Source: Sphaeramia orbicularis
Lineage: Eukaryota; Chordata; Actinopteri; Kurtiformes; Apogonidae
Assembly: GCF_902148855.1 (NCBI RefSeq)
Contig: NC_043957.1
Location: 8,769,158-8,833,157 of the forward strand
Direction of reading: 5' to 3'
Length of the DNA stretch: 64,000 nucleotides
Shown: in pieces, positions 1 through 9,830 of the stretch
Layout: each line of letters starts with the position of its first letter
Numbering within the stretch: the stretch's first letter is position 1
Notes under the pieces: model-generated
The model's database searches: none
What the model was told of the DNA's origin: nothing
Seen by the model: the letters and a program-made list of their open reading frames with translations, nothing else
Position numbers and translations under genes: made by a program

Positions 1-1569
1 CAAAACAGTAACTTTAATTTGCTGAAGTTTGTCTTAAAGGTGTTCTATGTAGCATTAATATTCCAAAATCTTCCAGCAGGGGAAGTCCATTACCTGAACG
101 CACCAACAAATCAACCTTAAGTTCCCACAGACTGTATCACTCACTGAATAAAGTATAAAGTCCATTGTTTACACACATCTGTATTATAATATCAAGTTTT
201 CGTCTTCAAACTAAAACTCATAGATGCTTATGTTAACAGCCGCTCAAAATAACATTGTGTCGTATAATGTTCACGTGGTGCATCAGCTGATAGTTTACAT
301 GATAGCTCTGTTAGCTTAGCTCTCTTTTTAGACAGAAAACAGCAGCAGTAAAATCACAAATCACCTCAGTTTTCTGTTTGGTTTGTGTTGTCAGTAGCTG
401 AACTAAAGATCTGTTTGGAATCCAACAAACAAGGTCACAACTGTCACGGTTTAATCTGAACCATGGATCAACAACCGACAACTTAGCAAAGATAATAACA
501 TCCCATAATAACTTTATACCCTCCTAAGCCTCATAATAAAACTCACCCGTGTAGAAGAAATGATGTCATTTCAGTATCTAACTCCATTCTTTTTGTTTAC
601 AGCTGTGTCCGGTGGAGAAAACAACAGTGCTCCCAGTTCTTTTTTTTTTTTTTGTTTTTTTAAATCACAGACTCACTTTCTTTGACTCTAAAAATTGTTT
701 CTTTTTTCTTGTCTTTTTCTTCTTTTTGATTTTCTTTATTGTGTCTATTTTTGATTAAGAATTTTATTGATATTTTCCCTAGTTGACTGCGTTTTTCTAA
801 GTTAACTATTTTTGTACTTTTATAGTATTTCTTCTATCTTATATGCTTAAGCCTAATTAGTTTGGCGCCACTTGTGCTATATAGTCAAGCACCTGTGGGT
901 CACGTCTCTTGCTCTACCTCCATGTCTCATTCCAGCATTCAGTTCCACACAAGTTTTGCCTCATACCTGCAGCTTAGCATTTTGTTAGCCTTTTGTTAGC
1001 TTTTTCTTTTTGTTTGTCCAGGTGGGTCCAGATGTCCTGTTTTTGCTTTTCTTTTCGCTAGGACTTATTTTGTGGCTTGTTTTTTTGGGTAGGGTAGTGG
1101 TGCACTGGCAGCTTCTATGGCCCCGTACAGGGTTGGCCCTTCCAGTGCACCGTCCTTATTTTTATTTGGCCAGTCCACTCTGGTCTTTTCTTTTATTACT
1201 TTGGACACAGGGTTTTAAAGGGTTTGGGTCTAGTTAATTAAGAGTGACTCGTTCAAACAAAGTAAAGAAGTTAAAAACAACAAAGAACGAAACAAAATAA
1301 ATCTAATTAAATAAAAACATGTTTTTTGAATGATACACTTTGACTCTTGTGTCCTTTTTAAATATGTTTCACCTTTGGGTCGTAGCTATTTATTTATTTG
1401 TTTGTTTGTTTAATGTCGTGTGTTGTTTGATGACTGACTCCAATGAGTCACATGATGACTGTTGCAGTTTTTTTGTTTATCCATGCATACAGAAGTTGCA
1501 GAATATGTTTTAAAAGGGTTTTTTGGCTGCAAAATGGATGTATTTAAAATTATTTGCACCCCATAATAT
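1..1569. other. No recognised gene; AT-rich flank
   Basis: I see no Ig exon, transmembrane exon or recognisable domain here on either strand, although the CD22-like gene on the minus strand should continue in this direction. The stretch has T-rich runs (about 640-760 and 1385-1415). A TATA-like stretch near 880 is followed about 400 bases later by polyadenylation-like AATAAA motifs near 1295-1315, which could be remains of a retroelement, but I cannot name one. Confidence 0.5.
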
Positions 1570-1631
1570 TCAAATAATCCTCAATTGATATATAATAAGA
1601 TTTTTTTGTTTCACAGGTAATATTTCATTAC

Positions 1632-1970
1632 CTGTGACAGTCAGAGTTGTACCCGGTAAACTACTGTTCCATTCAAAGCTGGATGTCCTGAACTTGAAGC
1701 GATACTGGGCTGAATCGTTCTCTCTCAGGTCAGTGATTTTCAGAGTGGAATGTCGTTGTGTTTGAAAATCCTGAACATGTACTGTGTATCTGGAGTCTCC
1801 ACTGAGATCCTGAGGCTGTGGGTAATAATGCTGCTGATTTCTAAACCAGAACTCTGATGTGATAAAGCTGTATCCACTGTAAGTGCAGGAAATATCCACT
1901 GTGGAGCCTTTGTGGGCACATATGCTTCTTTGATTGTAATTCACTCTTAAGCAGAATCTACCATTGATAC
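1632..1970 (-). CDS. CD22/Siglec-like gene, third V-type Ig exon (V3)
   Basis: This 339-base (113-codon) exon lies between an acceptor (TTTCAG, intron side above 1970) and a donor (CAG|GTAATG at 1632/1631), in phase 1 like the other Ig exons. It encodes a V-type domain of the teleost CD22-like type: SICAHKGSTVDISC on strands A' and B, a FWFRNQ tryptophan strand, STLKITDL, then DSAQYRFKF, ending in GTTLTVT. It closely resembles the exon at 2740-3084, so a recent duplication is likely. The F-strand residue matching the sialic-acid-binding arginine of Siglecs is lysine here (YRFKF), and the E-strand cysteine seen in V1 is serine. It is the last Ig exon I can find on this strand. A short-intron neighbour (97 bases) joins it to the C2 exon at 2068. 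The family call is sound; the exact receptor is not known. Confidence 0.8.
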
Positions 1971-2067
1971 CTGAAACATAAAAGAATATTTCATTAATAT
2001 TCCCTCGTGTCAAACTGTTGTATGTATAGTACAATAATTTGTATTAAATGCAAATTTCACTGCTCAC

Positions 2068-2292
2068 ACACTGAGTTTGCGGGAAAATCTTCATGTCCTT
2101 TCAAAGCACAAGAAAAGCTGTCGATGTAATTGTTACTGTCACTTGTGCCTGGATAAAGAAAAGACCTTTCTCCATCTATTTGTTTTCCGTTTTTGTACCA
2201 AACATAGGATGAAGCATCAGACACAGGGCAATTAGTTTGACACTGCAGCACTGGTCCTACTGCTGAAGAAGGAGTTATCTGCACCGTAATAC
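2068..2292 (-). CDS. CD22/Siglec-like gene, second C2-type Ig exon (C2b)
   Basis: A 225-base (75-codon) exon with acceptor TCCTCCAG|GT at 2293/2292 and donor GTGT|GTGAGC at 2068/2067, both phase 1. It encodes a short C2-type Ig domain: ITVQITPSSAV, then a CQTNC pair, the strand YVWYKNGK with the core tryptophan, and SFSCALKGHEDFP holding the F-strand cysteine. This is the standard form of the C2 repeats in fish CD22-like proteins, where the tryptophan strand reads YIWYKN. It follows V2 and precedes V3, so V and C2 exons alternate. It looks intact. The partner or ligand cannot be told from sequence. Confidence 0.78.
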
Positions 2293-2384
2293 CTGGAGGA
2301 TTAACACAGAAGAGAAGTTAGTTTTTTAACAATAGATTGCAATTCTTCAATGGTCTTACACCCAGAAAGAGTCAAAAATAAGAA

Positions 2385-2560
2385 ATGCTTTGGTGGGTCA
2401 AGCAGTTCAAGAACTCCAGTAACACTTGTCACATAGAGGAACTTTTATTTCACTCTAAATACAGAACCTGATGAAGGCCATTTGCCAAAATATCTGTATT
2501 TAGAGTGAAATAAAGTTCTTCAATACCTAAGGTGCCCCTGGAGTTCTTGACCTGTTGCAA
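2385..2560. repeat. Long inverted repeat with degenerate hammerhead/Penelope-like motif
   Basis: Within the intron between V2 and C2b, the arm TTTCACTCTAAATACAGA (about 2450-2468) is mirrored by TCTGTATTTAGAGTGAAA (about 2493-2511). Outer arms TCAAGAACTCCAG and CTGGAGTTCTTGA continue the symmetry near 2406-2418 and 2546-2558. The loop holds CCTGATGAAGGCC followed by GCCAAAAT. CTGATGA plus a GGCC stem resembles the hammerhead core found in Penelope-like element repeats, but the GAAA box is altered here, so self-cleavage is not expected. Confidence 0.5.
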
Positions 2561-2739
2561 GTTTTTTTTGTTTGTTTTTCTCCGTGAACCTCTATGATGT
2601 TGTGCCATAGACTTTTACTTAGCGGCAAATTTCAAATTAAAAGTGGAGGCACACATTTAATTATACATATGCATGGACATTAAAGATATTAGATATTAAA
2701 TTCTGATGTTAACGGTTGTCCAACTGATTGTATTTGTAC

Positions 2740-3084
2740 CTGTGACAGTCAGAGTTGTACCCGGTAAACTGCTCCTCCATTCAAGGCTCGGTGTTGTGAA
2801 CTTGAAGCGATACTGGGCTGAATCGCTGTTTCTCAGGTCAATGATTCTCAGGGTGGACTGTCCTTGTTGTGTTTGAAAGACCCGAGCACGTCCTGTGTAT
2901 CTGGAGTCTCCACTGAGATCCTGAGGCTGTGGGTAATAATGCTCCTGATTTCTAAACCAGAACGCTGATGTAATAGACTGATCTCCGCTGTTGTAAGTGC
3001 AGGAAATGTCCACTGTGGAGCCTGCTGGGGCACATATGCTTCTCTTGGTGTAGGTCACTCTTTTGCATGTGTGACCGACGACAC
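2740..3084 (-). CDS. CD22/Siglec-like gene, second V-type Ig exon (V2)
   Basis: A 345-base (115-codon) exon, acceptor CTTTCAG|GTGTC at 3085/3084 and donor CAG|GTACAA at 2740/2739, phase 1 at both ends. It encodes a V-type domain: RVTYTKRSICAPAGSTVDISC, FWFRNQ, DLSGDSRYT, STLRIIDL and DSAQYRFKF, closing with GTTLTVT. It is a near twin of V3 (1632-1970). Both have an additional N-terminal cysteine (HTCKRV here, RFCLRV in V3) that V1 lacks, and both have lost the E-strand cysteine. The Siglec-type arginine position is lysine. The 791-base intron between it and C2a holds no exon I can see. Confidence 0.8.
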
Positions 3085-3875
3085 CTGAAAGATACAAACT
3101 AATTTACAACAAGAAAATGATGGGACAATATAGAAAATGCTGTTCAAAACAGAGAGCACTGTTTTGGAAATTTTAAACTTTTTTGTACAGTGTAAACTAA
3201 GCAAAAAACAATCTTTTTTCTCTGTCTGGTAACTGTCTGAAATGAAGTGTCACACAACAAAATCTTCATCAAAAATTAAAGTGTATTTCTTATAAGCAAG
3301 AACAGTGCAAGTCCAGTAAAAAAAAGACAACAAAAATATCGCCATAAATGCACCACATTGTTTCCTCCTAAACCTTAAGGTGTCCTTAAATGCTCCCTCA
3401 ATGTTTCAATATTTTGTCTTGCCATGGGAGCGTGGCCTGGGACAACTGGACAAAACGCACAACAACAAGACACCTCGATGCCCCATGGAGATTACCTCTG
3501 CCGAAGGAGGAGGGCACGGACTTTGTTAACATCATAATGTTTAGAAACATGAACCAATGCGTGTAACATTCTTTATTCTCTATAAGAATCTATACTTCCT
3601 TGTCTTAGTCAGCTGCTGCTGCATCCACCTGTATGTTCTTGACTCCTTGCTGCAAGTCAAATCTTGTGATTCAAGAATGCTGTGACTCTGTCTTGTGTCT
3701 CAGAATTTTTCGATCAGTTCCAAATAAAACTACTGTGCAAATTTCACAGAGTGAACTGAGGTCACAAGCATTCAGCTTCATCAGTTTATTCCTGCCATGC
3801 AGTCTGCCATGGAACACTCAAACGCTCCATCTGTCAGTGTTGTGTTTGGTTGAAGTGTTGAAGATATAAACTCAC

Positions 3876-4097
3876 ACACTGGTGGAGAAGGGAAATCCTC
3901 ATGTTCTTGAATAGCACATGAGTAGCTGTCTGTTGTAGAAGAGTCCCATACATTAATGTCACGACCTGTGCGCGACTGTTTTTCTTCATTCTTGTACCAG
4001 ATGTAGGATGGGTTTTTAGGCAACACACAGCTGGCTTCACAACTGAGTGTTTTGGGGTTTTGATAATATTCGCTTTGGCTCACCTGGACCCTTGGAT
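3876..4097 (-). CDS. CD22/Siglec-like gene, first C2-type Ig exon (C2a)
   Basis: A 222-base (74-codon) exon with acceptor TCACAG|ATCC at 4098/4097 and donor GTGT|GTGAGT at 3876/3875, phase 1. The product starts DPRVQVSQSEYY and carries CEASC, the tryptophan strand YIWYKNEE and the F strand DSYSCAIQEHEDFP. This is a typical fish CD22-like C2 repeat and matches C2b in length and layout. It sits 141 bases from V1, so V1 and C2a make the classical Siglec-like N-terminal pair. No defect is seen. Confidence 0.8.
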
Positions 4098-4238
4098 CTG
4101 TGACACAGAAGCAGAAAAAAAACCATGTTAACTAGTGTTACACAAAGAGAGACTCACAATACTGTTTCCAAGAGGAAAACATTAAGAACCAAAATATGTG
4201 TAATACAATATGTATTTAATTTGACATTAAAATATTAC

Positions 4239-4574
4239 CTGTGACAGACAAAGTGACTCCAGGTGAACCAGTGTAACGTCCATCTTGTCGGTCTGTTACA
4301 AACCTGAACTTGTACTCAGCTGAGTCACTCTCTTTCACATTTGTAATGGTCAATGTGCAGTCTTCATTGGGGTAACTGTATTTCACACGATTATTGTAGT
4401 CTCTGTCACGTAGTAAGTCCACAGGTTCGGTATTGCTCCCTTTGGTGAACCATATTTTTTGTATTGTCTTTGCGCCCCATGGATAACTGTAGCTGCAGCC
4501 TATGGTCACGGTTGAGCCTTTTACTGCACAGATCTGAGTTCTTGAATAAGTCACAGACCATCCAGTCTGTCCCA
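4239..4574 (-). CDS. CD22/Siglec-like gene, first V-type Ig exon (V1)
   Basis: A 336-base (112-codon) exon, acceptor GTTACAG|TGGGAC at 4575/4574 and donor CAG|GTAATA at 4239/4238. Phase 1 joins it directly to the leader exon. The V-set domain reads GWSVTYSRTQICAVKGSTV, then a B-strand cysteine (GCSYSY), KIWFTKGS, EDCTLTITNV with an E-strand cysteine, and DSAEYKFRF, ending PGVTLSVT. The B/E cysteine pair in place of the usual B/F pair, and an arginine in YKFRF, match known Siglec V domains (sialoadhesin has YNFRF at its sialic-acid-binding arginine). Sialic-acid binding by a surface receptor of B or myeloid cells is therefore plausible but inferred. Confidence 0.83.
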
Positions 4575-4621
4575 CTGTAACACACAACACATCAGACACC
4601 AGTCAGATTATGACACATCTG

Positions 4622-4708
4622 TCCATACCGTACCGTCTTCATCCACTTATCCTGGTCTGGGTCGTGGGGTCAGCAGCCTCAGCTAAGAAGCCCAGACAAC
4701 ACCTTACT
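4622..4708. repeat. Short interspersed repeat fragment
   Basis: The segment with CTTCATCCACTTATCCTGG and GGGTCGTGGGGTCAGCAG resembles a GC-rich module found in many fish retroposons. Only this module is recognisable, so the parent family is uncertain. It sits just upstream of V1 within the first intron. Confidence 0.4.
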
Positions 4709-5715
4709 TATCCTATATTAATACACCTTATAGTATAGTAAAATGCACTTGTACTGCTTAAAAACCTCATCCATACTACTAACAGAACTCTACCAACTTC
4801 ACAGGTATTATATATATGATACAGGACATAGTACATGGTCTGTCACTGAAAACATCTGATATTTTTGGAATGGAATTTTGTGTTTACAACCGATGCTAAA
4901 ACAAACCACCAGAGGGCATTTTTTGGAGGCATCTGTGTCATCGATTTATTTTTTTGGTTTTATTATTTTGTAAATTACTTTGAATACATATAACCCCAAC
5001 TGCAGGAACCATATATAAAATGTTCATTAAAACAAATAGCAGTGATAGTCAAAGTACTTTTAACTTATACTACATTGTTGACTGTGTTTTTTGTTTTTTT
5101 CTGGTCAAATTCATGTCATTTGTAAATATGCATTAATTCCTCACATTCAGACTGCAACAGTTTCCAGAAAAAAGTGTGATAGTGAAACATTTACTGGTGT
5201 TTCTTTGCAGGTAAAATATGTTCAGATTCAGAAGATAGATTAATGTAGAGTAGTGAAGATAGAGTACTCAAACTAAATGTCAATATTACTGCAGTCTTTT
5301 TTTAATTTGTATGTCCATACTACATATTTTATATAACTATTTCTTGTGCAGTACCGCGGTTTCTATATGTTACTGTAAAAACAAACATAAAAAAAGAAAT
5401 AACTTATTTAGAAGATTATGAGAAAAATAACCAAGTGATACCTGAGCAGATAATGTGCACAGGTGTGTACAAAAATTTAGCATGGGCTTGCTGCTGGTTT
5501 TTTATTTTATGCATCGTGACAGTGACTGCTGTTTGGTTATTGATGGAAGAGACATGGTACGGTGTAAAAAGAGTCCCCACAGTGAAGTAGAAGGATGTCA
5601 GTATTGTCTACCATCAGCTGAACATGTGGATGTCACTCATATTCTTTGAATTGTCCTGCTACGTAAAACAATGTAACCTAAAAGAATGAGAGGCACAGAA
5701 AAAGGAAGATTTGAT

Positions 5716-5752
<37 letters not shown>

Positions 5753-6452
5753 GTTGGTTCTTTGGTTTGTTTGCATTCTGTGGTGTGTGCAGTGGGTGTG
5801 GGTGTGATAGGAAACTGACAGAACACAATGGGTGTGGGCAAGTACTGTGTAGATGGCAGAATTTGAGCAAAGTAGTACTGTAGTACTACTAGCACACACT
5901 TGTTCTTCATTTGAGTTATTTTCCACCAGCGTCAGATAATAAGAAATATAATGTCTATAAACTGTAAGTGCATCAAAGTGTCTTTGGCTGGAAATTATGC
6001 TAATGAGAGCTGTAAGCATGAAGAATTTAAGGGAAGTGATGAGTCTGGTAAGAGTTATCTGTGGTTATATCAGTACTTTCTGGGTTTTTTTTTTTTCTTC
6101 CTCTTTGACACTTTTTCCATTGGAAATTACAGTGTAGATCATTTTAAACTGGTGACAAGGTTTATGACCTGAAACCTGTCCAACGCTACTAGAATCCCGT
6201 CAATATCAATATCAAAGCATTTAATGATGCACAAAATGTAATAGATTCCAGGGTGTTAATATGAATGTATTTAACAGTGTTGGGGAAGCAGGACTGGACT
6301 AGTTGTGGGAACTGACCACAGACCACAATGACCCTGTTTCAGCTTTTAGACACTGACCCTTTTTGTTATTCTGGTTCTGTTTTCTCAACAATGTCCACAA
6401 ACCAATAAACCTCTACTTGACCAACACACATATGCATTTCACAGTTTCTGTA
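4709..6452. other. First-intron sequence of the Ig gene, low complexity
   Basis: No exon seen. An A run of about 25 bases lies near 5720-5748 and a T run near 6085. ORFs of 60-110 codons here are driven by these runs and have no recognisable domain. Confidence 0.5.
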
Positions 6453-7002
6453 AGGACCCAGTGTTACTTTTATGGCAGTTTCCAAATGATTTTTTTCTGT
6501 ATAATTAGTCTTCCTTAAGCGGTTTATCACCATTTATTCTGATATTATCTTCTGTATTTCGTGGGTTTTTTTTGTGTGTGTGTGTGTGTGTGTGAGTGAA
6601 AATCACATATTTTCCTCTATTTAATTTACGGATCTGGAAAATGTTCATGAAAGCTCAGAGTAAAGTTGAGGGTTATTATATCAAAAACAGAGAAAACTGA
6701 AGAAAAAGTGACTTTCTCAGTCCAATCTCTCATTAACTGAACATAAACCCAGTGTCTCCATCCACTGTCACTGATCCAACTCTATGGGTTTTACCGGTGA
6801 ATCCATATTATAGAAGATGGTGGTGTTTCCACGGTAACTACAGAGCTTCTGAATGTCCAAATGGGTCATATCTGATGACCATGGAAAGATAAACAACTGT
6901 ATTTTACACCAATTATTTACATGGATTGATAGGCTTAGTGGATCAACTAGTTTACATCAGTAGATGGTTCAGGTTAAAGTTGGATGTTTGAGTCTTTATG
7001 GG
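6453..7002. mobile_element. TTAA-flanked MITE, copy 1
   Basis: The right end reads TTTATGGGTTAA (TTAA at 7003-7006), and the body matches the repeats at 8625-9070 and, inverted, at 62581-62950. The shared blocks include GAAAACTGAAGAAAAA, CCATCCACTGTCA and CCAAATGGGTCA. The left end near 6453 is degenerate. A (GT) run lies at about 6577-6593. A TTAA target and CCC..GGG termini suggest piggyBac mobilisation, but no transposase is present. Confidence 0.6.
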
Positions 7003-7565
7003 TTAAGATACAATCTGGATATGTGGGAAGTATATAAAAGCAGTAAAAAGAAAAGTTTTAGGAGAAAAAAAAAAACAGATTTTATAAATCAAAGTGACAG
7101 TGTTTAATGTGACCTCCCATTGCACTTAACATTTCTGTACCTAATTGGTGTGAATTTTATGATTTGTTTTTTTTTTTTTTTTTTACCAGGTTTCAATCAG
7201 TACATGTCAGATGTTTCTAATTGTTTGTGATGCTTCTTGTCATTGGGGTCACACTAAAGAGTAACTTTAATCTTTACAACCCATTTTGTTGAGTTTCTGT
7301 GTGTCTTTTAAGGCTGTACACATATTTCTCATATTTCCTTGTGTATCTGAATAAAAGAGAATGAAAAAAAATAAATATGTATGCTAATTTCAGCTGTGGA
7401 AAAACAGCTCAGATAAAGGACAACAGACAAAAACCACACCAGAAACTCTGTCGAAGAAATTGGAGTGAATGTATAGTGTTTAGTTGCAGGGTTTAAACCC
7501 AAACCGAAACATGATACATTCACTATACTGTAACTATTGGTATTTATAAATCTATTAAATCTGTA

Positions 7566-7922
7566 CAGTCGCAGAAAAAATTATTAGATCATCAAAAGTC
7601 ATCAAAAACAATACTTATGCAATCAAGTACTAACTCCTGTGTGTATCATGTGACTAAAACAGACAGAAAAGAAAACATGGAATGCCTAAAAGCACTGTTT
7701 TTGTCAGTACAATGCATAGATACTGATGTAAGAACTGAAGTGATTTTGATTATTATCAACAAAACATGGAAAATAGATAGATATCAGCTCTTAAACTAAA
7801 CTCCTTGTTGTTGTTATCATTATATTTGTCGAAACAAATGTACCTTTAGTTGTACCAGGCATTAAAATGAACAAGAAACTGAAGAAAACAAGGGGTGATC
7901 TATTAATTTTTTTCCACAACTG
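7566..7922. mobile_element. Tc1/mariner-type MITE
   Basis: A 357-base element bounded by TA on both sides. Its ends are imperfect inverted repeats: CAGTCGCAGAAAAAATTATT at the left and AATTTTTTTCCACAACTG at the right. There is no transposase. It sits in the first intron, near the leader exon. Confidence 0.7.
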
Positions 7923-7996
7923 TATATCTGAAACATACTTTACTCTTTACATCTGAAGTCATTTACCAGAATTAATAGAAATATAGAGGCACGCAC

Positions 7997-8084
7997 CTTG
8001 TACAGTGAGACAGAAGATGATAAAACCACTCACTGCTGTTAAACTCATAGCTGCTCCTTTCACCTCCTTTCTGTAAAACCCCAT
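7997..8084 (-). CDS. CD22/Siglec-like gene, leader (signal peptide) exon
   Basis: The exon starts with ATG at 8084 and ends at donor CAAG|GTGCGT (7997/7996), giving 29 codons plus one base, so phase 1, which fits V1 exactly. The product is MGFYRKEVKGAAMSLTAVSG followed by FIIFCLTVQ. A second in-frame ATG at 8048 gives a more compact signal peptide and may be the real start, since leaders of fish CD22-like genes commonly contain an AAMSLTAA-like motif. The hydrophobic core shows entry into the secretory pathway. The first intron is long (about 3.4 kb) and holds two MITEs. Confidence 0.72.
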
Positions 8085-8225
8085 CAGCAGCTAAATCATA
8101 CACAGGAAAAAAGTTTTGTCTTTAAGTAGAAAGAAAGAAACCTCAGTTCAACTAAAAAACAGGATGTGATCTTTGAAGATACTGTTTGTCGTTGGGAGCT
8201 CACAAGCTGTTGTAGCTGTGGGACT

Positions 8226-8237
8226 CACTTCCTCTTT
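8226..8237 (-). promoter_or_regulatory. PU.1/ETS-type binding site upstream of the Ig gene
   Basis: Read on the minus strand this is AAAGAGGAAGTG, the full consensus for PU.1 (Spi-1), the ETS factor of myeloid and B cells. It lies about 140 bases upstream of the first ATG, as in TATA-less leukocyte promoters. The position fits; the function is inferred. Confidence 0.5.
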
Positions 8238-8624
8238 ACATGATTAATATGCATGAACAAACAGAAATGAAGAAATGAACCTTTCTCGTACTGATAACCG
8301 TCTTTTAATACAGTGTATGTAAATGGGTTAAAGTTGGAAGTTTGATGTATTTTTTCAGATGACTGAGGAGGAAAACATTTTTACTGACACTTTTTTTTGG
8401 CTCCTTATAAAGTCATGTTCATGTTTTTCAACTTGTGACAGAAATGTCAAGTAACAACGGCTGCACTAAAAGTAAAAGTGAAAGTCTGTAAACGGGGAAT
8501 CGACCATCTCTATTTCAAAAAGAAACAAAACCTCTACAGAGATTTACACACAGCCAGGTTAGAATAGATTTTTAAAGAGGTGGGGTTTTGGGTGATTGTA
8601 AGGCCCAGACTTAATCCCAATTAA

Positions 8625-9070
8625 CCCATAACCCATGTAATTTTCTCTGCATTTAAGGTTTCTTGAGCGATTAGTCACCATTGATCGTAAAATTATCCTC
8701 CTTAATTTGCATTTTTTCAGTGTAAATCATGTATTTTCCTATATTTAATTCACTGATTGTCTAAATGTTTATGAAAGCTCCGATTAAAATTGATTATTAT
8801 TATTTCAAAAACACAGAAAACTGAAGAAAAACTGACTTTCAGCAAAGATATCAATGACCGAACATAAAACAAAATGTCTCCATCCACTGTCATTGATCCA
8901 ACTCCACGGGTTTTACTGGTGAATTAATGTTGTAGAAGATGACGGTGTTTCTATGTTCATTTCGTAGCCTCTGAACGTCCAAATGGGTCAAATCTGACGA
9001 CCATGAAAAGATGGCAAACTTTATTTTACATCAATTATTTACACGTATTGATAAGATTAGTGGATAAACA
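8625..9070. mobile_element. TTAA-flanked MITE, copy 2, left part
   Basis: It starts after TTAA (8621-8624) with CCCATAACCC and matches copy 1 block for block. It stops at 9070, where a BEL/Pao element begins with a 5-base target duplication (AAACA here, CAACA on the far side). The rest of the MITE is at 19713-19776. Confidence 0.7.
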
Positions 9071-9739
9071 TGTACTGCCCTTGCAGCGCGTATACTTGTG
9101 CGGAGCTAGACAACCAGTCAATGTTGAAAGTCCAATAAAAACACGAGGCTTTCCTTTTCCTGTGTAGTGTTTTGTATTGGCATTAAGCTTTCATTGTAAA
9201 ACTGCAACATAACAAAAAATAAGAAAATAATTCAGTAAATACAACCTAGACATTATTTCCATGGATAACATTTTGCATATAAAATATAAATCCACAATTC
9301 CAGCTAACATATGAAACAGCAATGTACTATACAAATACAGTTTAGCTAAATGTTATTGAAATAGGCCTAATTACAGATCAGAGTTAACGAGTCATGTTAA
9401 CACAAAACGAAAAGCAAACTTGTCAAATAATACTCACAGACAAATATTCTCCAAGGCAGAAGCGTATTAGAGACTCATTCTCTTGATCTGCAGCTTGTCT
9501 TGCCCATGTGCATGACTGAAAAAGCTCACTACATCAACTGAAGAGAGTAGCGCGAAACAAAACACAGAGCTCTCACTCTGACATTTTTCCTGAGAACCGT
9601 TGAAACAAGTTCTCACTATGATGCTATTTCTGGCAACTGCTGAGAAGAGCACTCACTCTGATGTTATTTATCTAACTATTTAATTAACTTAACTTAACTA
9701 ACAGAATATTTGGTTTTATATGTTAACTAAGACAGCACA
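9071..9739 (-). repeat. LTR of the BEL/Pao element (3' LTR in coding sense)
   Basis: A 669-base terminal repeat starting TGTACTGCCC and ending GACAGCACA. It matches 19045-19707 along its whole length, apart from scattered substitutions and two short indels. Read on the minus strand it is the downstream LTR. Confidence 0.9.
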
Positions 9740-9830
9740 CTCCCTGCTTGATATAACATTATATCACTATACATCCAACCAAACATAAAGGGGAATATAC
9801 TCTAACATTGGCAAACTGAAAGTCTTTTCT

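Noticed and set aside
1-1500. Transmembrane or ITIM exons of the Ig gene
   Set aside because: No hydrophobic segment with splice sites and no I/V-x-Y-x-x-L motif was found on the minus strand.
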